From: Roseomonas sp.
GTDB lineage: Bacteria; Pseudomonadota; Alphaproteobacteria; Acetobacterales; Acetobacteraceae
Direction of reading: 5' to 3'
DNA length: 64,000 nt
Assembly: GCA_020249145.1 (NCBI GenBank)
Contig: JADCGF010000007.1
Location: 186,001 to 250,000 of the forward strand
Shown: positions 46,406-56,140 of the stretch, in pieces
Layout of the letters: each line of letters starts with the position of its first letter
Position numbering within the stretch: the stretch's first letter is position 1
Position numbers and translations under genes: made by a program
The notes under the pieces: model-generated
The model's database searches: none
What the model was told of the DNA's origin: nothing
What the model saw: the letters and a program-made list of their open reading frames with translations, nothing else

Positions 46406-47230
46406 CTAGCGCCAAATCGGCAGGTTAAGCCACCAGCCCCACCATTCGGGCCAGCCGCGGGTCCAGAAAGGACCACTGATCACAATGCAGATCGCACTCC
46501 AGAAACCGGCTGACAGCGCCAGGAAAAGACCAAGGCGGTGAATACCAAGCGTGCCGATCGAATAACCGATCAGGTCACGGAAAAAGGTATTCTCATGCTC
46601 TGCGGTCTTGACAGGTTCACCTTCCGGCGGGTTGAGCGCCGAGAGAACCAATGCACCATGCAGCGACAGCGCCAATACCGTGGTGAAGAAGAAGGTCACC
46701 GCGATCATATGCGCTGGGTTGTAGTGGAAATGCAGATATTGATAGCCGACATTGGACACCCAATCGAGGTGACTCCAAATGCCGTAGGGGAAACCATGGC
46801 CCCATGCGCCCATGAGCACCGGCCGGATCACGACCAGCGTGACATAGGCGAAAACCGCCACGCCATAAGCGATGGGAATATGATACCCCATGCCAAGCTT
46901 GCGCGAGATTTCTGCCTGCCGCAGCGCCCAGGAAACAAATGCCCCGATCGCGCAGATGGTGATCACCTGCCAAAGCCCGCCTTCGCGCATTGGCGCCAGG
47001 CGCAGCCCGTATTTGAGATCCGGCGGCGCGATATTGATCAGCCAGGGATTCCATGTCCCGCCAATCGCCGCGCCGTAGAGGATCAGGGCGGTTCCAACAA
47101 AGCTGAAAAATGCCGTGGTCACGCCAAAGAACCCGACATAGAAAGGCCCTATCCAGAAATCGAACAGGTCGCCCCCTATCAGGGTTCCGCCGCGGACGCG
47201 GTATTTCCGCTCAAAGCTCAACATCGCCAT
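46406..47230 (-). CDS. pufL: photosynthetic reaction center L subunit
   Basis: Core transmembrane subunit, 274 residues, the usual length. It starts [36 protein letters not shown] and carries the bacteriochlorophyll-binding [26 protein letters not shown]. Iron- and quinone-site histidines and the [10 protein letters not shown]-terminus typical of L subunits are also visible. It is separated from pufA by 128 bases holding an RNA hairpin. Confidence 0.97.
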   Translation of the reverse strand: MAMLSFERKYRVRGGTLIGGDLFDFWIGPFYVGFFGVTTAFFSFVGTALILYGAAIGGTWNPWLINIAPPDLKYGLRLAPMREGGLWQVITICAIGAFVSWALRQAEISRKLGMGYHIPIAYGVAVFAYVTLVVIRPVLMGAWGHGFPYGIWSHLDWVSNVGYQYLHFHYNPAHMIAVTFFFTTVLALSLHGALVLSALNPPEGEPVKTAEHENTFFRDLIGYSIGTLGIHRLGLFLALSAGFWSAICIVISGPFWTRGWPEWWGWWLNLPIWR

Positions 47231-47294
47231 CGCTTGATGCTCCTCTCCCGACGGGGGCTTTGCCCGCCTGGCGGTCCCTCATGATGTTCTGTGC

Positions 47295-47322
47295 GGGCGA
47301 GGCAGTTTCGGCTGCCTCGCCC
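47295..47322 (-). other. pufA-pufL intercistronic RNA hairpin
   Basis: GGGCGAGGCAG (47295-47305) and CTGCCTCGCCC (47312-47322) form a perfect 11-bp stem with a six-base loop, located in the 128-base gap after pufA. In Rhodobacter a hairpin at this place stabilises the pufBA mRNA so that antenna protein exceeds reaction-center protein. The same role is likely here. There is no T-run, so it is not a terminator. Confidence 0.75.
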
Positions 47323-47358
47323 AATTCGCTGAAGCGCAGCCTAAGCCGCGCCCCATGC

Positions 47359-47538
47359 TCAACCACCCAGCTTCTGGCCAGGTGTGAAGGTCGGTGTCGT
47401 TGCGCACCAACCAAGGTGATCGCAGTAGCGCGGCGAGCTCAGAACAGCGAAGTGAATCACTGCCGCGATCGCCACCACACCTGCCGCGCCGAGGAACCCG
47501 ACACGACGAGCGTCAATCACCATCCACATTTTATGCAT
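47359..47538 (-). CDS. pufA: light-harvesting complex 1 alpha subunit
   Basis: Antenna polypeptide of 59 residues: MHKMWMVIDARR, then one membrane helix (VGFLGAAGVVAIAAVIHFAVLSS) with the bacteriochlorophyll-binding histidine in AVIHF. The C-terminal tail, RYCDHLGWC, is unusual in having two cysteines. The start at ATG 47538 leaves AGGAGA about ten bases upstream; ATG 47547 is in frame but only one base from that site. It lies 62 bases downstream of pufB. Confidence 0.93.
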   Translation of the reverse strand: MHKMWMVIDARRVGFLGAAGVVAIAAVIHFAVLSSPRYCDHLGWCATTPTFTPGQKLGG

Positions 47539-47600
47539 ATCGAACATTCTCCTTTCCTTGCGCCCAGGTCTCGGGAATTTCCCTCAACCTGGAACATCCT

Positions 47601-47777
47601 TCAGAAGAAGCGCCAGTCGGGCGGAACCACTTGTCCGGTATAGACAAGCGGCCGCCACAACCAGACGAGGATATGCGCACCCATGGAAGCGAATACGGAG
47701 AAAGCCCATCCCTGGACCACCAAGTTGTGGACTTCCTTCGCCTGAGCTTCCGTCAAGCGCGTTTTTGTGTCGGCCAT
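47601..47777 (-). CDS. pufB: light-harvesting complex 1 beta subunit
   Basis: Antenna polypeptide of 58 residues encoded just upstream of pufA: a polar N-terminus MADTKTRLTEAQAKEVHN, then a membrane helix with the conserved GWAFSVFASMGAHILVWLWRP containing the bacteriochlorophyll-ligating histidine. It ends VPPDWRFF. GGAGGC lies upstream of ATG 47777. The 160 bases between bchZ and pufB hold no pufQ. Confidence 0.94.
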   Translation of the reverse strand: MADTKTRLTEAQAKEVHNLVVQGWAFSVFASMGAHILVWLWRPLVYTGQVVPPDWRFF

Positions 47778-47937
47778 CAGTAAGCCTCCGACTTGGCCTT
47801 ACGGCCATTACCGCGTCCACCCGCGCGGCAGGGACGGCAGAGGCGGAATTCCGCCCAAGCCTTCTTGTCATTGGATACGTACCCACAGCGGTGGCTGCGG
47901 TCCGTTCGCAGACAAGATTCGGAATGGCGAAGGGGCG

Positions 47938-49374
47938 TCATGCCATGACCTCCGCCAAAGTCTTTTGCACGCGCTCAGCCGTCACGCGCGGCTCCGCCGC
48001 ATCGCGCGCGGCGCGTTCAACTTGTTCACGCAGCCGCTTGGCTGCCGAAATGCGCAGCAGGAAGGGTTCCTGGTCCACCCGTTCATCCAATAGCGCGACC
48101 GCCGCCGCATCCCAGGGTTCCGCTGCGCGCACCGGGGTTGGCTCGACGCGGTCAAGATCAGTGCCAAGCGGCAGGATATGAAACAGCGCATCAAACAGCG
48201 CGTTACAATATTCCTGGATGACATAGGTGGCGCCCGCATACCCCATGAAGGGCGTGCCGGTGGCGCGGCGGATGATCGCACCCGGGAAACTTGCCGGGAT
48301 ATACATGGCGCGGCTTTTGATCTCCGCTGCATACATCCGTTCATTGTAGGAACCGAACAGCACCAAGGGCGGCGTCTTGCGCAAGGCATCGCGCACCGCC
48401 GCGTTATCCGGCTTCTGCCCCGCCTTGCGGGAGAAGGCGAAGGCGCAAGGAATGCCCATTTCATCATGCAGAAAGCGCTGCAGGCCACGCGCGTAAGTAT
48501 CCGTCGCCACCACCGCGAAGGAGGCCGAGGCATAGAAATCCTGCGTCACACTGCGCCACAAATCCCAAAGCGGCTTCACCGTGGTGTGCTTTTCGCGTTC
48601 GATGAAGGGTTCCGGGTCCAACCCAGTCAATTCACCAAGTTTGCGGAGGAAGTTCGTTGTCGCAAAAAGCCCGATAGGCGCTTGCAGATAGGGCCGTTCG
48701 AGTTCTTCACAAAGCTTGCGGCCAAATTCGCGATACATGCAGATATTCACATCCGCATCGGGCAGCTTCGCGATATCTTCCACATGGCTACCCAGTGGGA
48801 AGACCAGGTTGATCTCACAGCCAATGCCTTCCACCAGACGGCGGATTTCCGCCAGGTCCGATGGCATATTGAAGGTGCCATAGATGGGGCCGATGATGTT
48901 CACGCGCGGCTTTTCGCCTTCCTTGCGCGTGCGGGGTTTCGGCTTGCGGCCACGCGCCCCGAACTCAGTCCAAAGCCACATGATGGCGCGATCAGCGGCT
49001 TGCCACTGATCCTCATCAATTGTGCGGCAGATGAAGCGCTGCAGATTGCTTCCCTGCGGTGTGACGCCACCGCCAATCATCTCGGCGATTGAACCCGTCA
49101 CCACCACGGCAGGCAATTCAGCATCCTGCGTTGCGGCAGCGCGCTTCAAGGCGCCTTCGGTGCCGTTCTGGGAGAGTGAGTCCTCATCCAGGCCGGTCAC
49201 CACAATCGGCAATTCATGCGGCGGCAGCGCATCCGTGTAATGCAGCACGGCGGTCACGGGCAGGTTTTCGCAACCAACCGGCCCATCAATCACAACACGC
49301 AGGCCGCGCACCGCCGAGAAAGCATAGATCGCCCCCCAGTAGCCGCCGGCACGATCATGATCGAGAACAAGCAT
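47938..49374 (-). CDS. bchZ: chlorophyllide a reductase subunit Z
   Basis: Subunit of the nitrogenase-like enzyme that reduces ring B of chlorophyllide a on the way to bacteriochlorophyll a. The 478-residue protein begins [19 protein letters not shown] and carries an iron-sulfur cysteine in [19 protein letters not shown] and the catalytic-site segment [30 protein letters not shown]. It follows bchY by two bases (TGA-GC-ATG) and precedes the puf genes. Confidence 0.96.
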   Translation of the reverse strand: MLVLDHDRAGGYWGAIYAFSAVRGLRVVIDGPVGCENLPVTAVLHYTDALPPHELPIVVTGLDEDSLSQNGTEGALKRAAATQDAELPAVVVTGSIAEMIGGGVTPQGSNLQRFICRTIDEDQWQAADRAIMWLWTEFGARGRKPKPRTRKEGEKPRVNIIGPIYGTFNMPSDLAEIRRLVEGIGCEINLVFPLGSHVEDIAKLPDADVNICMYREFGRKLCEELERPYLQAPIGLFATTNFLRKLGELTGLDPEPFIEREKHTTVKPLWDLWRSVTQDFYASASFAVVATDTYARGLQRFLHDEMGIPCAFAFSRKAGQKPDNAAVRDALRKTPPLVLFGSYNERMYAAEIKSRAMYIPASFPGAIIRRATGTPFMGYAGATYVIQEYCNALFDALFHILPLGTDLDRVEPTPVRAAEPWDAAAVALLDERVDQEPFLLRISAAKRLREQVERAARDAAEPRVTAERVQKTLAEVMA

Positions 49375-49376
49375 GC

Positions 49377-50891
49377 TCAGGTCCCCACCGCTTCTTCGGC
49401 CTTGGCCTTGGCGGCGCGCAGCTTGCGCTGACGTTCGCGAAAACCAGGGGGATCGCTTGGCTTGTCACGGAAGCCATAGCCGGCCCCATCAGGCGTACCG
49501 ACACCTTCAAAGAAGGACACCATGCGCGAAAAACGTTCGCGCCCATTGGTCTGCGCCGCGACAATACCCGCCATGGAAGCCGCACCAGCAGGGCCAAATA
49601 ACGGCCGGGCAGAAACCATATTGGTGAAGTAAAGCGCGGGCGTACCCATTTCCTTGGCCTTCTGCACAAGGGGCGTTGTGCCAAGCGCCAGATCGGGCCG
49701 CGCTTCCTTCATCGCGGCGATGTCTTGTTCCAGGCTGGCGCGATACTGCACATGGCATCCATGCGCTTCGAGCCATTCGCGATCTGCCGCACTCCATTCC
49801 GTGCGCGGCGCGGCAGTACCAACGTAAGGCACTTCAGCGCCCGCTTCGATCAGCAAGCGCGCCACCAACAATTCTGAACCTTCGTAGCCGGAGACTGTAA
49901 TGCGTGCCTTGACCGGATTACCGGCAAGTGCACCACGAATGGCTGGCAATGCACGGGCCTTGGCGGCTTCGATTTCTGAGGGCTTCACACCCGCCGCGGC
50001 GCCAATCGCGGAAAGCCAGGCATCGGTGCCTTCCACGCCTACGGGTGCGGAACCCACCACAGGCCGGCCAGCAGCGCGGAATTCGCGAATGCTGGCAGTG
50101 TAGAAGGGATGCACGGCTGCCACCGCCACGCTATCAAGCGCCGCGTAAAGATCGCGCCATTCGCGCGCCGGGGTTTGTGGCGCCAGCGTCAGCCCCATGG
50201 GCTGGATCAACGCCCCAATGCCCGGCGGATCGGCGGGGAAAAGCTCGCCAATCACCGCGATGCTGCGTTGATCCAGTGCGTAATCGCGTGGCCGTGCCAC
50301 CGGACCAGCCTCAGCCTCATTGCGTGCGTAGCGCAGCATGGCGCCCGCCAGCACATCCTTGGCTTCTGCATGGGTCGGCACGCCAAAGCCCGGTACATCA
50401 ATCCCAATGACACGCACGCCATTGATTTGCTTCGGTAGCAGATCAAGCGGCACACCGGAAGCCGTCGGCACGCAGAGATTGGTGACGATGACCGCGTCAT
50501 AATCTTCTGGCTTCGCCAGATCATGGACCGCGTCGCGAATATCTTCAAAAAGCTTTCCGGTAACAAGCGTTTCCGAATTGAAGGGCACATAGCCCACCGT
50601 GCGGCGCGCGCCATAGAAATGGCTGGTGAAAGTCAGCCCATAAACACAGCAGGCGCTACCGGAAAGGATCGTCGCCACACGGCGCATGCGCAAACCAACG
50701 CGGAGCGACCCAAAGGCCGGGCACATGGATTGCGGCTGGTCATGCGGCCCGCGCGGATAATCAGCAGCAAGCTTATCCATCACGTCTGACTTGCCAGCAG
50801 CGCGCGCGGCAGCATCCAACGTTTCCCGCCCACCATGGCAGGCAGCGCCTTCAGCGGCAGCAGGCGGTGAAGGAGGGGGAAGCGTGTCCAT
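49377..50891 (-). CDS. bchY: chlorophyllide a reductase subunit Y
   Basis: Partner of BchZ in the catalytic component; about 504 residues. Iron-sulfur cysteines are in [10 protein letters not shown] and [14 protein letters not shown]. The downstream pattern [34 protein letters not shown] is typical of BchY. The start is taken as ATG 50891; the open frame also reaches TTG 50900, which overlaps the bchX stop as TTGA and has GAGGG upstream, so either is possible. Confidence 0.95.
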   Translation of the reverse strand: MDTLPPPSPPAAAEGAACHGGRETLDAAARAAGKSDVMDKLAADYPRGPHDQPQSMCPAFGSLRVGLRMRRVATILSGSACCVYGLTFTSHFYGARRTVGYVPFNSETLVTGKLFEDIRDAVHDLAKPEDYDAVIVTNLCVPTASGVPLDLLPKQINGVRVIGIDVPGFGVPTHAEAKDVLAGAMLRYARNEAEAGPVARPRDYALDQRSIAVIGELFPADPPGIGALIQPMGLTLAPQTPAREWRDLYAALDSVAVAAVHPFYTASIREFRAAGRPVVGSAPVGVEGTDAWLSAIGAAAGVKPSEIEAAKARALPAIRGALAGNPVKARITVSGYEGSELLVARLLIEAGAEVPYVGTAAPRTEWSAADREWLEAHGCHVQYRASLEQDIAAMKEARPDLALGTTPLVQKAKEMGTPALYFTNMVSARPLFGPAGAASMAGIVAAQTNGRERFSRMVSFFEGVGTPDGAGYGFRDKPSDPPGFRERQRKLRAAKAKAEEAVGT

Positions 50892-50896
50892 GTCCC

Positions 50897-51913
50897 TCAA
50901 ACGCCCTCGTACACCACTTCAAGGGATGGCTTATTCAGCACTTCCGCCGCGCACATGTCTTCCATGGTGGCGGGGTTCAGCACCACGCCACGACCCACGG
51001 CTTCACCCTTGAACAGACCAAGCAGGTTTTCCTGGCTCAACGGTGTTGGGCGCAGCGGCGGCGCTTCCGCTACCTGCGTCGCGAGTTGTTCAAACACCGA
51101 AGCCCAACGACCACCGGGCTTGCCGATGATTTCGTAATTTGCGGATTTGCGCCGGATATCCTCATCCGCCGGAATGGCGGCCAGCACAGGAATGCCGGCC
51201 TCAGCCGCGAAGGCATGCGCCTCACCCGTGCCATCATCCTTGTTGATCACCATACCGGCCACGCCGACATTGCCGCCAAGCTTGCGGAAATACTCCACTG
51301 CCGAACAGACATTATTCGCGACATAAAGCGATTGCAGGTCATTCGACCCGACCACAATCACCTTCTGGCACATGTCGCGCGCAATCGGCAGACCGAAGCC
51401 GCCGCAGACCACATCGCCCAGGAAGTCCAGCAGGACGTAATCGAAATCCCATTGATGGAAGCCAAGTTTTTCCAGCAATTCGAAGCCGTGGATGATACCG
51501 CGCCCACCGCAGCCCCGGCCCACTTCCGGGCCACCCAATTCCATGGCGAAAACGCCATCGCGCTTGAAGCAGACATCGCCGATGGCAACTGCTTCACCAG
51601 CGGCTTTCTTCTTCGATGATGTTTCAATGATGGTCGGGCAGGAACGCCCGCCAAACAGAAGCGAAGTGGTATCGCTTTTCGGGTCGCAGCCAATCAGCAA
51701 AACGCGCTTGCCCTGCTGCGCCATCATGTAGCTCAGATTCGCGAGCGTGAAGGACTTGCCAATGCCACCCTTACCATAAATGGCAATGATCTGCGTTTTC
51801 TTGGCCGCCGGTGATGTCTGCACCGGATCAAGCGGCGCCGCCGCTTCCGCGCGCAGCGCATCGCGCATGCCATTGATGGATGAACCGCTTGGCTTCCCCG
51901 GGACAGCATTCAT
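50897..51913 (-). CDS. bchX: chlorophyllide a reductase iron protein subunit X
   Basis: ATP-dependent electron donor (NifH-like) for BchYZ, 338 residues. A P-loop YGKGGIGKS lies near residue 47. The [4Fe-4S] cysteines are in GRGCGGRG and VVCGGFGLP. The N-terminal 40 residues are an extension common in BchX. ATG 51913 overlaps the bchC stop (ATGA), and the stop overlaps the next gene, so the bch genes are tightly coupled. Confidence 0.97.
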   Translation of the reverse strand: MNAVPGKPSGSSINGMRDALRAEAAAPLDPVQTSPAAKKTQIIAIYGKGGIGKSFTLANLSYMMAQQGKRVLLIGCDPKSDTTSLLFGGRSCPTIIETSSKKKAAGEAVAIGDVCFKRDGVFAMELGGPEVGRGCGGRGIIHGFELLEKLGFHQWDFDYVLLDFLGDVVCGGFGLPIARDMCQKVIVVGSNDLQSLYVANNVCSAVEYFRKLGGNVGVAGMVINKDDGTGEAHAFAAEAGIPVLAAIPADEDIRRKSANYEIIGKPGGRWASVFEQLATQVAEAPPLRPTPLSQENLLGLFKGEAVGRGVVLNPATMEDMCAAEVLNKPSLEVVYEGV

Positions 51914-52851
51914 TGTTTGTTTCTCCAGTCCAGAACCATTTTGAGGCAGGCAGGATCTTCAAAAGCCTGGCGATAGGCTTCAGGCGCGACATCCGCCGCC
52001 GCGCGATGCGTGATCAGCCCTGAAAGGGAAAGCCGGCGCGCGGCGATCAGCGCATTCACCGCTTCCATATCGGGCTGTTTCCATTCGGCGGCGATGGCGA
52101 TGCGCGCTTCCCGCATGAAGGCGGGCGGGAAAGTGAAGGACAGGGGCGCGCTGTAGAAACCAGCAAGCGTCACCACACCACCAGGGGCCAAGCGCGCAAT
52201 CAGCGCATCCAACAGCGCCGCATCGCCGCTCACATCGCAAATGGCGCGATAATCGCGCTGCGTATCTTCCGCGGGATCAACAACCAAATAGCCATTGGCG
52301 CCATCGCGGCGCGCAGGGTTGCTTTCCCACACCATCGGCGCGGGATGGCCGGCAGCGATGATGATGCGCGCCAGCAAGCGCCCCAACACACCATGGCCAA
52401 TGATCAATTCCGGAATGGCGGCATTCGGCAGCACCATGGCGTGATGCGCAGTTGCGGCCAGCGCCAAAAGCACGGCATCCGCACCAAGTGCCGGATCAAC
52501 CGGCGTCACGCGCGCACCGGCCACCACAAGCCGTGCAGCCGCGCCGCCAAACAATCCACGAATATCACCGAAGCAGCGCGCACCGGGGACAAAAACCGCC
52601 TCACCTGGCTGCCGGCCTGCGGCAGCGCCGGCCTGCACCACGCGCCCAACTGATTCGTATCCCGGCACCAGCGGATACCCCATGCCGGGAAAGGATGGCA
52701 TGCGCCCGGACCAGAGAAGGCGTTCTGTTCCAGTACTGATACCGCTCCAATCAATGTCCACGACAACATCCTGCGCGCTTGGCGGCGTTAGCGTCAGTCG
52801 CGACAGCGAGAGCTGTTCGGGTGCACTGAGCAGGATAGCGAGTGTTTCCAC
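51910..52851 (-). CDS. bchC: 3-hydroxyethyl-bacteriochlorophyllide a dehydrogenase
   Basis: Zinc-type medium-chain dehydrogenase that forms the 3-acetyl group of bacteriochlorophyllide a. The 313-residue reading begins at GTG 52851 (VETLAILLSAPEQLSLSRL), which fits the family start and has AAGGGGGAG upstream; the frame extends to 52905 but that part is leader sequence with the operator. PPSAQDVVVDIDWSGISTGTERLLWSGRMP is the diagnostic N-terminal domain. It leads the bchCXYZ-puf transcript. Confidence 0.94.
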   Translation of the reverse strand: METLAILLSAPEQLSLSRLTLTPPSAQDVVVDIDWSGISTGTERLLWSGRMPSFPGMGYPLVPGYESVGRVVQAGAAAGRQPGEAVFVPGARCFGDIRGLFGGAAARLVVAGARVTPVDPALGADAVLLALAATAHHAMVLPNAAIPELIIGHGVLGRLLARIIIAAGHPAPMVWESNPARRDGANGYLVVDPAEDTQRDYRAICDVSGDAALLDALIARLAPGGVVTLAGFYSAPLSFTFPPAFMREARIAIAAEWKQPDMEAVNALIAARRLSLSGLITHRAAADVAPEAYRQAFEDPACLKMVLDWRNKQ

Positions 52852-52899
52852 TCTTGGACTCCCCCTTGGATTTTGTAACTCTAATGTGACGTGTATGGC

Positions 52900-52917
52900 T
52901 GTCAAGTTAAATTGACA
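52900..52917. promoter_or_regulatory. PpsR/CrtJ operator at the bchC promoter
   Basis: The 18-mer TGTCAAGTTAAATTGACA is a perfect palindrome of the form TGT-N12-ACA that PpsR/CrtJ binds. On the minus strand its right half supplies TTGACA as a -35 box (52905-52900), and TAGAGT 16 bases further is a possible -10. The bchC start lies about 50 bases downstream. Oxygen and light repression of bchCXYZ-puf is therefore likely. Confidence 0.85.
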
Positions 52918-52936
52918 ATAAAAGAGTCAAATCACT

Positions 52937-54103
52937 TCAACTGATGGCATCGGCCTGCATCACCCGGGTCAGCAGCGGCGTATCGGTGGGCAGCAGGCGC
53001 GCGCCGGTGAAGCCGGCGGCGGACAGCATCGCGGCCAGTTCATCAGGGCGGCGCGGGCGGCCTCTACTCATCGCAAGCAGGTAAAAGCCGAAATAGGCAC
53101 CGCCCATGGGCTCGGCCCCGGCGGTGCCGGCCATGGGCTCGGCAATCAGCACGCGCCCGCCCTTGGGCAAGGCCTCGCGCACCCGCCCGAGCAGGGCCTG
53201 GACCACATCATCATCATGATCATGCAGCACGCGGACCAAGCTGATGATATCGGCGCCCAGTGGCAGCGAATCGGTGGTGAAATCCCCGCCCATCGCCATG
53301 GCACGATCGGAAAGCCCTTCGCGGGCAAAGCGCTGGCGCCCCTGTTCGGCCACCGCCGGCAGGTCAAACAACAGCAGATCAAGCCCGGGGTTTGCCTTGC
53401 CGACCGCCGTCAGAAAAGCGCCGCTGCCGCCGCCCACATCCATCAGCCGCCGATGCTGGCCGAAGCGGTAAGCCGCCAAGACTTCCTGCGCCACCATGGG
53501 TTGGCTGGCCGCCATCAAGGCCGTGTAGTCGGACACTTTTTCGTTTGGCAGGGCGTCCGGCTGCGCTGCCCCGGCATAGGCCCAGTATTGCGCCAGCGCC
53601 GTGCCGCCCCTTTCGCGACGCAGCAGCGCCACTGGGTCCGAAAGATCGGCGTAGAGCATGGCATGGTGTTCGACCATGGCGGCAATCCCCGGATTGCCGA
53701 TCATGGCCGCGCCCAATTCACCAAGCGCCCAGGCGCCATCCGCACGCCGACGCACCAGCCGGAGCGACTCGGCAGCCACCAACAGCCGGCTCATCGCCTC
53801 AGGCGTCAGGCCGCAGCGCGCGGCCAGCGCCGCTTCGCTCGTTGGGGCTTCATGCAGGATTTCAAAAAGCTTCAGTCGCACACAGGCAGCCAGCACCTGC
53901 GAGTAAACAAAGCCGGCGCAGAGATCGAACAATTCCCGCGCGCGGCGCCGCGCCAAGGGGCGGGTCAGCGGAAAACGCGCGGCCCAGGCACGAAAACCGG
54001 GGCGGGCAGTCAGCGATTCCCGCCAAGCGGTGAAGCGATCCGCCCAAGAAGGGGCTGGTTCCCGATCAGCCCCTTGCGGCGGCAGCGGCATGGCCCTCGC
54101 CAT
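52937..54103 (-). CDS. crtF: hydroxyneurosporene O-methyltransferase
   Basis: SAM-dependent methyltransferase of 388 residues that methylates the tertiary hydroxyl made by CrtC. It belongs to the plant-type O-methyltransferase family: a dimerisation helical part, then LMDVGGGSGAFLTAVGKANPGLDLLLFDLP (SAM site) and the catalytic region VLHDHDDD. It begins four bases after the crtE stop, and the pair forms an operon. The stop is at 52937, just before the bchC operator. Confidence 0.93.
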   Translation of the reverse strand: MARAMPLPPQGADREPAPSWADRFTAWRESLTARPGFRAWAARFPLTRPLARRRARELFDLCAGFVYSQVLAACVRLKLFEILHEAPTSEAALAARCGLTPEAMSRLLVAAESLRLVRRRADGAWALGELGAAMIGNPGIAAMVEHHAMLYADLSDPVALLRRERGGTALAQYWAYAGAAQPDALPNEKVSDYTALMAASQPMVAQEVLAAYRFGQHRRLMDVGGGSGAFLTAVGKANPGLDLLLFDLPAVAEQGRQRFAREGLSDRAMAMGGDFTTDSLPLGADIISLVRVLHDHDDDVVQALLGRVREALPKGGRVLIAEPMAGTAGAEPMGGAYFGFYLLAMSRGRPRRPDELAAMLSAAGFTGARLLPTDTPLLTRVMQADAIS

Positions 54104-54106
54104 GGT

Positions 54107-54973
54107 TCAGGCCGTGGCCAGCTTGCGCGGCAAAAGCCGCCCCACTTCATCCAGCATGGCCGCGCGCAGCAGGCTACGACCGGGGCAGGCAGGAATCGCT
54201 TCCACGGCCCCATTCGCCAAGGTTTTCAGGCGCGCCACAGCGCCATCCAGGCCCAATTGCAGCACGGCTGATGGCCGGCCCAATGCCTTGTCGCGACCAA
54301 CGGGCTTGCCGATGCTCGCTTCATCTTCCACCGCGTCGCGCAGGTCATCGGCAACCTGGAAGGCCTCACCCAGCCGATCCCCAAGCAAGCGCCAGGCTTC
54401 GGCATCAGCAATACCCGCGGCAGCCGCGCCGGCAACCGATGCGGCGGCAAACAGCGCGCCGGTCTTTTGCCGCTGATATTCGGAAAGATCGGCGCGCGGT
54501 TCGCATTCCCAGGCCTGGCCAGCGACAATGCCAAAGGGCACGCCAACGCCATCGCCAATGGCATTGATCACCGGGCCAAGCCGTTCCGGCGCAGCGCAGC
54601 CGGCGCGCGCAACGGTCTGGAAAGCCAGCACAATCAGCCCATCCCCAGCGAGAACCGCCAGCGGTTCGCCAAAGGCGCGATGCACGGAAGGCCGGCCCCG
54701 GCGGGTATCGGCATCATCGAAACAGGGAAGGTCATCATGCACCAGGCTGGCGCAATGCAGTAGTTCAATCGCGGCGGCGGCCGCGCTGGCAAGCCTTGGC
54801 TGGTCATCACCGCAAGCCGCCGCGACCGCAAGCGTCAGGCGTGGGCGGATGCGCGCCCCTTTCGGGAAAACCGCGTGGCGCATGGCGGCTGCAAGGCGGG
54901 GCGGCGCGCCGCTCGCCTCGGCGGAGAGCACCGCGTCAGCGAGGCTGCTCTCAATACGGGCCAAGGCGTCCAT
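54107..54973 (-). CDS. crtE: geranylgeranyl diphosphate synthase
   Basis: Trans-prenyltransferase of 288 residues that supplies the C20 precursor for phytoene and bacteriochlorophyll. The first aspartate-rich motif is LVHDDLPCFDDADTRRG with the DDxxxxD pattern. The second is QVADDLRDAVED. It starts at ATG 54973 and is followed by crtF. Its promoter lies in the 105-base gap after crtB, where the PpsR-type site is found. Confidence 0.95.
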   Translation of the reverse strand: MDALARIESSLADAVLSAEASGAPPRLAAAMRHAVFPKGARIRPRLTLAVAAACGDDQPRLASAAAAAIELLHCASLVHDDLPCFDDADTRRGRPSVHRAFGEPLAVLAGDGLIVLAFQTVARAGCAAPERLGPVINAIGDGVGVPFGIVAGQAWECEPRADLSEYQRQKTGALFAAASVAGAAAAGIADAEAWRLLGDRLGEAFQVADDLRDAVEDEASIGKPVGRDKALGRPSAVLQLGLDGAVARLKTLANGAVEAIPACPGRSLLRAAMLDEVGRLLPRKLATA

Positions 54974-55044
54974 GCGGGACCTCCCGAGGGGTGGCGCGAG
55001 CGGATCGCGGCAGCCCTTTGTATGTTTTGTTAGACTGTCATGAT

Positions 55045-55062
55045 TGTCAGCTTATATTGACA
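55045..55062. promoter_or_regulatory. PpsR/CrtJ operator upstream of crtE
   Basis: TGTCAGCTTATATTGACA fits TGT-N12-ACA with one imperfect inner position. It lies about 70 bases before the crtE start. An adjacent perfect inverted repeat TTGACACTTGTGTCAA (55057-55072) overlaps it by six bases and could be a second, tandem site, as PpsR often binds two. I could not fix the -10 with confidence. Confidence 0.8.
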
Positions 55063-55078
55063 CTTGTGTCAAGGCTTT

Positions 55079-56116
55079 TCATGCCCGCGCCGCAAAACGG
55101 CTTTCGCGATCCATCCGATCCATCAATTCCAAGGCCCAAACCAACCTTTCGCCATAGCCGGCACCAAGCGGCGGACCTTCCGGCGCGGCGGCAGCGCGCA
55201 CCGCATCCACCAGAAAGCGCGTGGCCGGTGATGGCGCTTCATCCGCGCCATCCTGTTGCGCGGCGAGAGCACCCGCCGCACGCGCCAAAAGCCAAGCCTT
55301 GCGCCGGCCCGAAACCACCGCGCGGCGAGAGACGGAATCGAGACCCTGGCGTTCCACCTCTCGCCCGATTTCCGCATAGACAAGGCGCGCCGCGCCGATC
55401 CCTGGTCGGCAATCCCAAGGCAGCAGCGCAATGCCTGGCCAGGCGCGGCGATAATGCGCTTCCGCAGCACCCAAAAGCCGCGCCACCACGCGGCCAAGCG
55501 CGGGGGAAAAGACCGGATTCGCGATCAGCGCTTCCGCCGAGAGCCCTTCTTCACGCAACCAGGAAAGCGGCAGATAAACCCGCCCTGCCTTGGCATCTTC
55601 GCCGACATCACGGGCGATATTCGTCAATTGCATGGCAAGGCCAAGATCACAGGCGCGCGCAATCGCTTCCGCTGAACGCACGCCCATCAGCAGTGTCATC
55701 ATCGCGCCCACCGTGGCGGCGACGCGTGCGGCATAGGCTTCCAGCGCGGCGATATCCTCATAGAAACGGCCTTCGGCATCCCAGGCGAAGCCTTCCAACA
55801 GCGCCGCCGGCAGGGCACGTGGCACGCCATATTGCGCAACCACGGCCGCGAAGGCGCGATCCGCCACATGATCCCAGGGCCGCGCGGCATAGGCGCCATC
55901 CAAGCGCTGGTGCAGCAGTTCCAGCGCGGCCGCGGGATCATCGCTCATGTCAATCGCGTCATCCGCGACTCGGCAGAAGGCATAAAGCGCGGCAGCAGGC
56001 GTGGCGATGCGGCGCGGCAGAAGAAAGGACGCGGCGCGGAAGCTTTTCGAACCGCCCGCCAAAAGCCTGTTGCAGGCAGCGAGATCCTCGACCGAAATGC
56101 CGATCAATCCGGACAT
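55079..56116 (-). CDS. crtB: phytoene synthase
   Basis: Condenses two geranylgeranyl diphosphates to phytoene. The 345-residue protein shows the synthase signature AFCRVADDAIDMSDD and the second LAMQLTNIARDVGEDAKAGRVYLPLSWL. The start is probably ATG 56116 (MSGLIGISVEDLAACNRLL); GTG 56122 is two codons upstream, with GGGGG nearby. It lies 24 bases after the DUF3422 gene and is the last gene before the crtE promoter region. Confidence 0.95.
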   Translation of the reverse strand: MSGLIGISVEDLAACNRLLAGGSKSFRAASFLLPRRIATPAAALYAFCRVADDAIDMSDDPAAALELLHQRLDGAYAARPWDHVADRAFAAVVAQYGVPRALPAALLEGFAWDAEGRFYEDIAALEAYAARVAATVGAMMTLLMGVRSAEAIARACDLGLAMQLTNIARDVGEDAKAGRVYLPLSWLREEGLSAEALIANPVFSPALGRVVARLLGAAEAHYRRAWPGIALLPWDCRPGIGAARLVYAEIGREVERQGLDSVSRRAVVSGRRKAWLLARAAGALAAQQDGADEAPSPATRFLVDAVRAAAAPEGPPLGAGYGERLVWALELMDRMDRESRFAARA

Positions 56117-56140
56117 GCGCACCCCCGCATTTTCATTGCT

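Noticed and set aside
47842..47855. Palindrome GGCGGAATTCCGCC in the bchZ-pufB gap as an operator
   Set aside because: It does not fit the TGT-N12-ACA pattern of PpsR, and no promoter boxes are placed sensibly around it.
47778..47937. Possible pufQ in the gap before pufB
   Set aside because: No open frame of suitable length or sequence is present on the minus strand.
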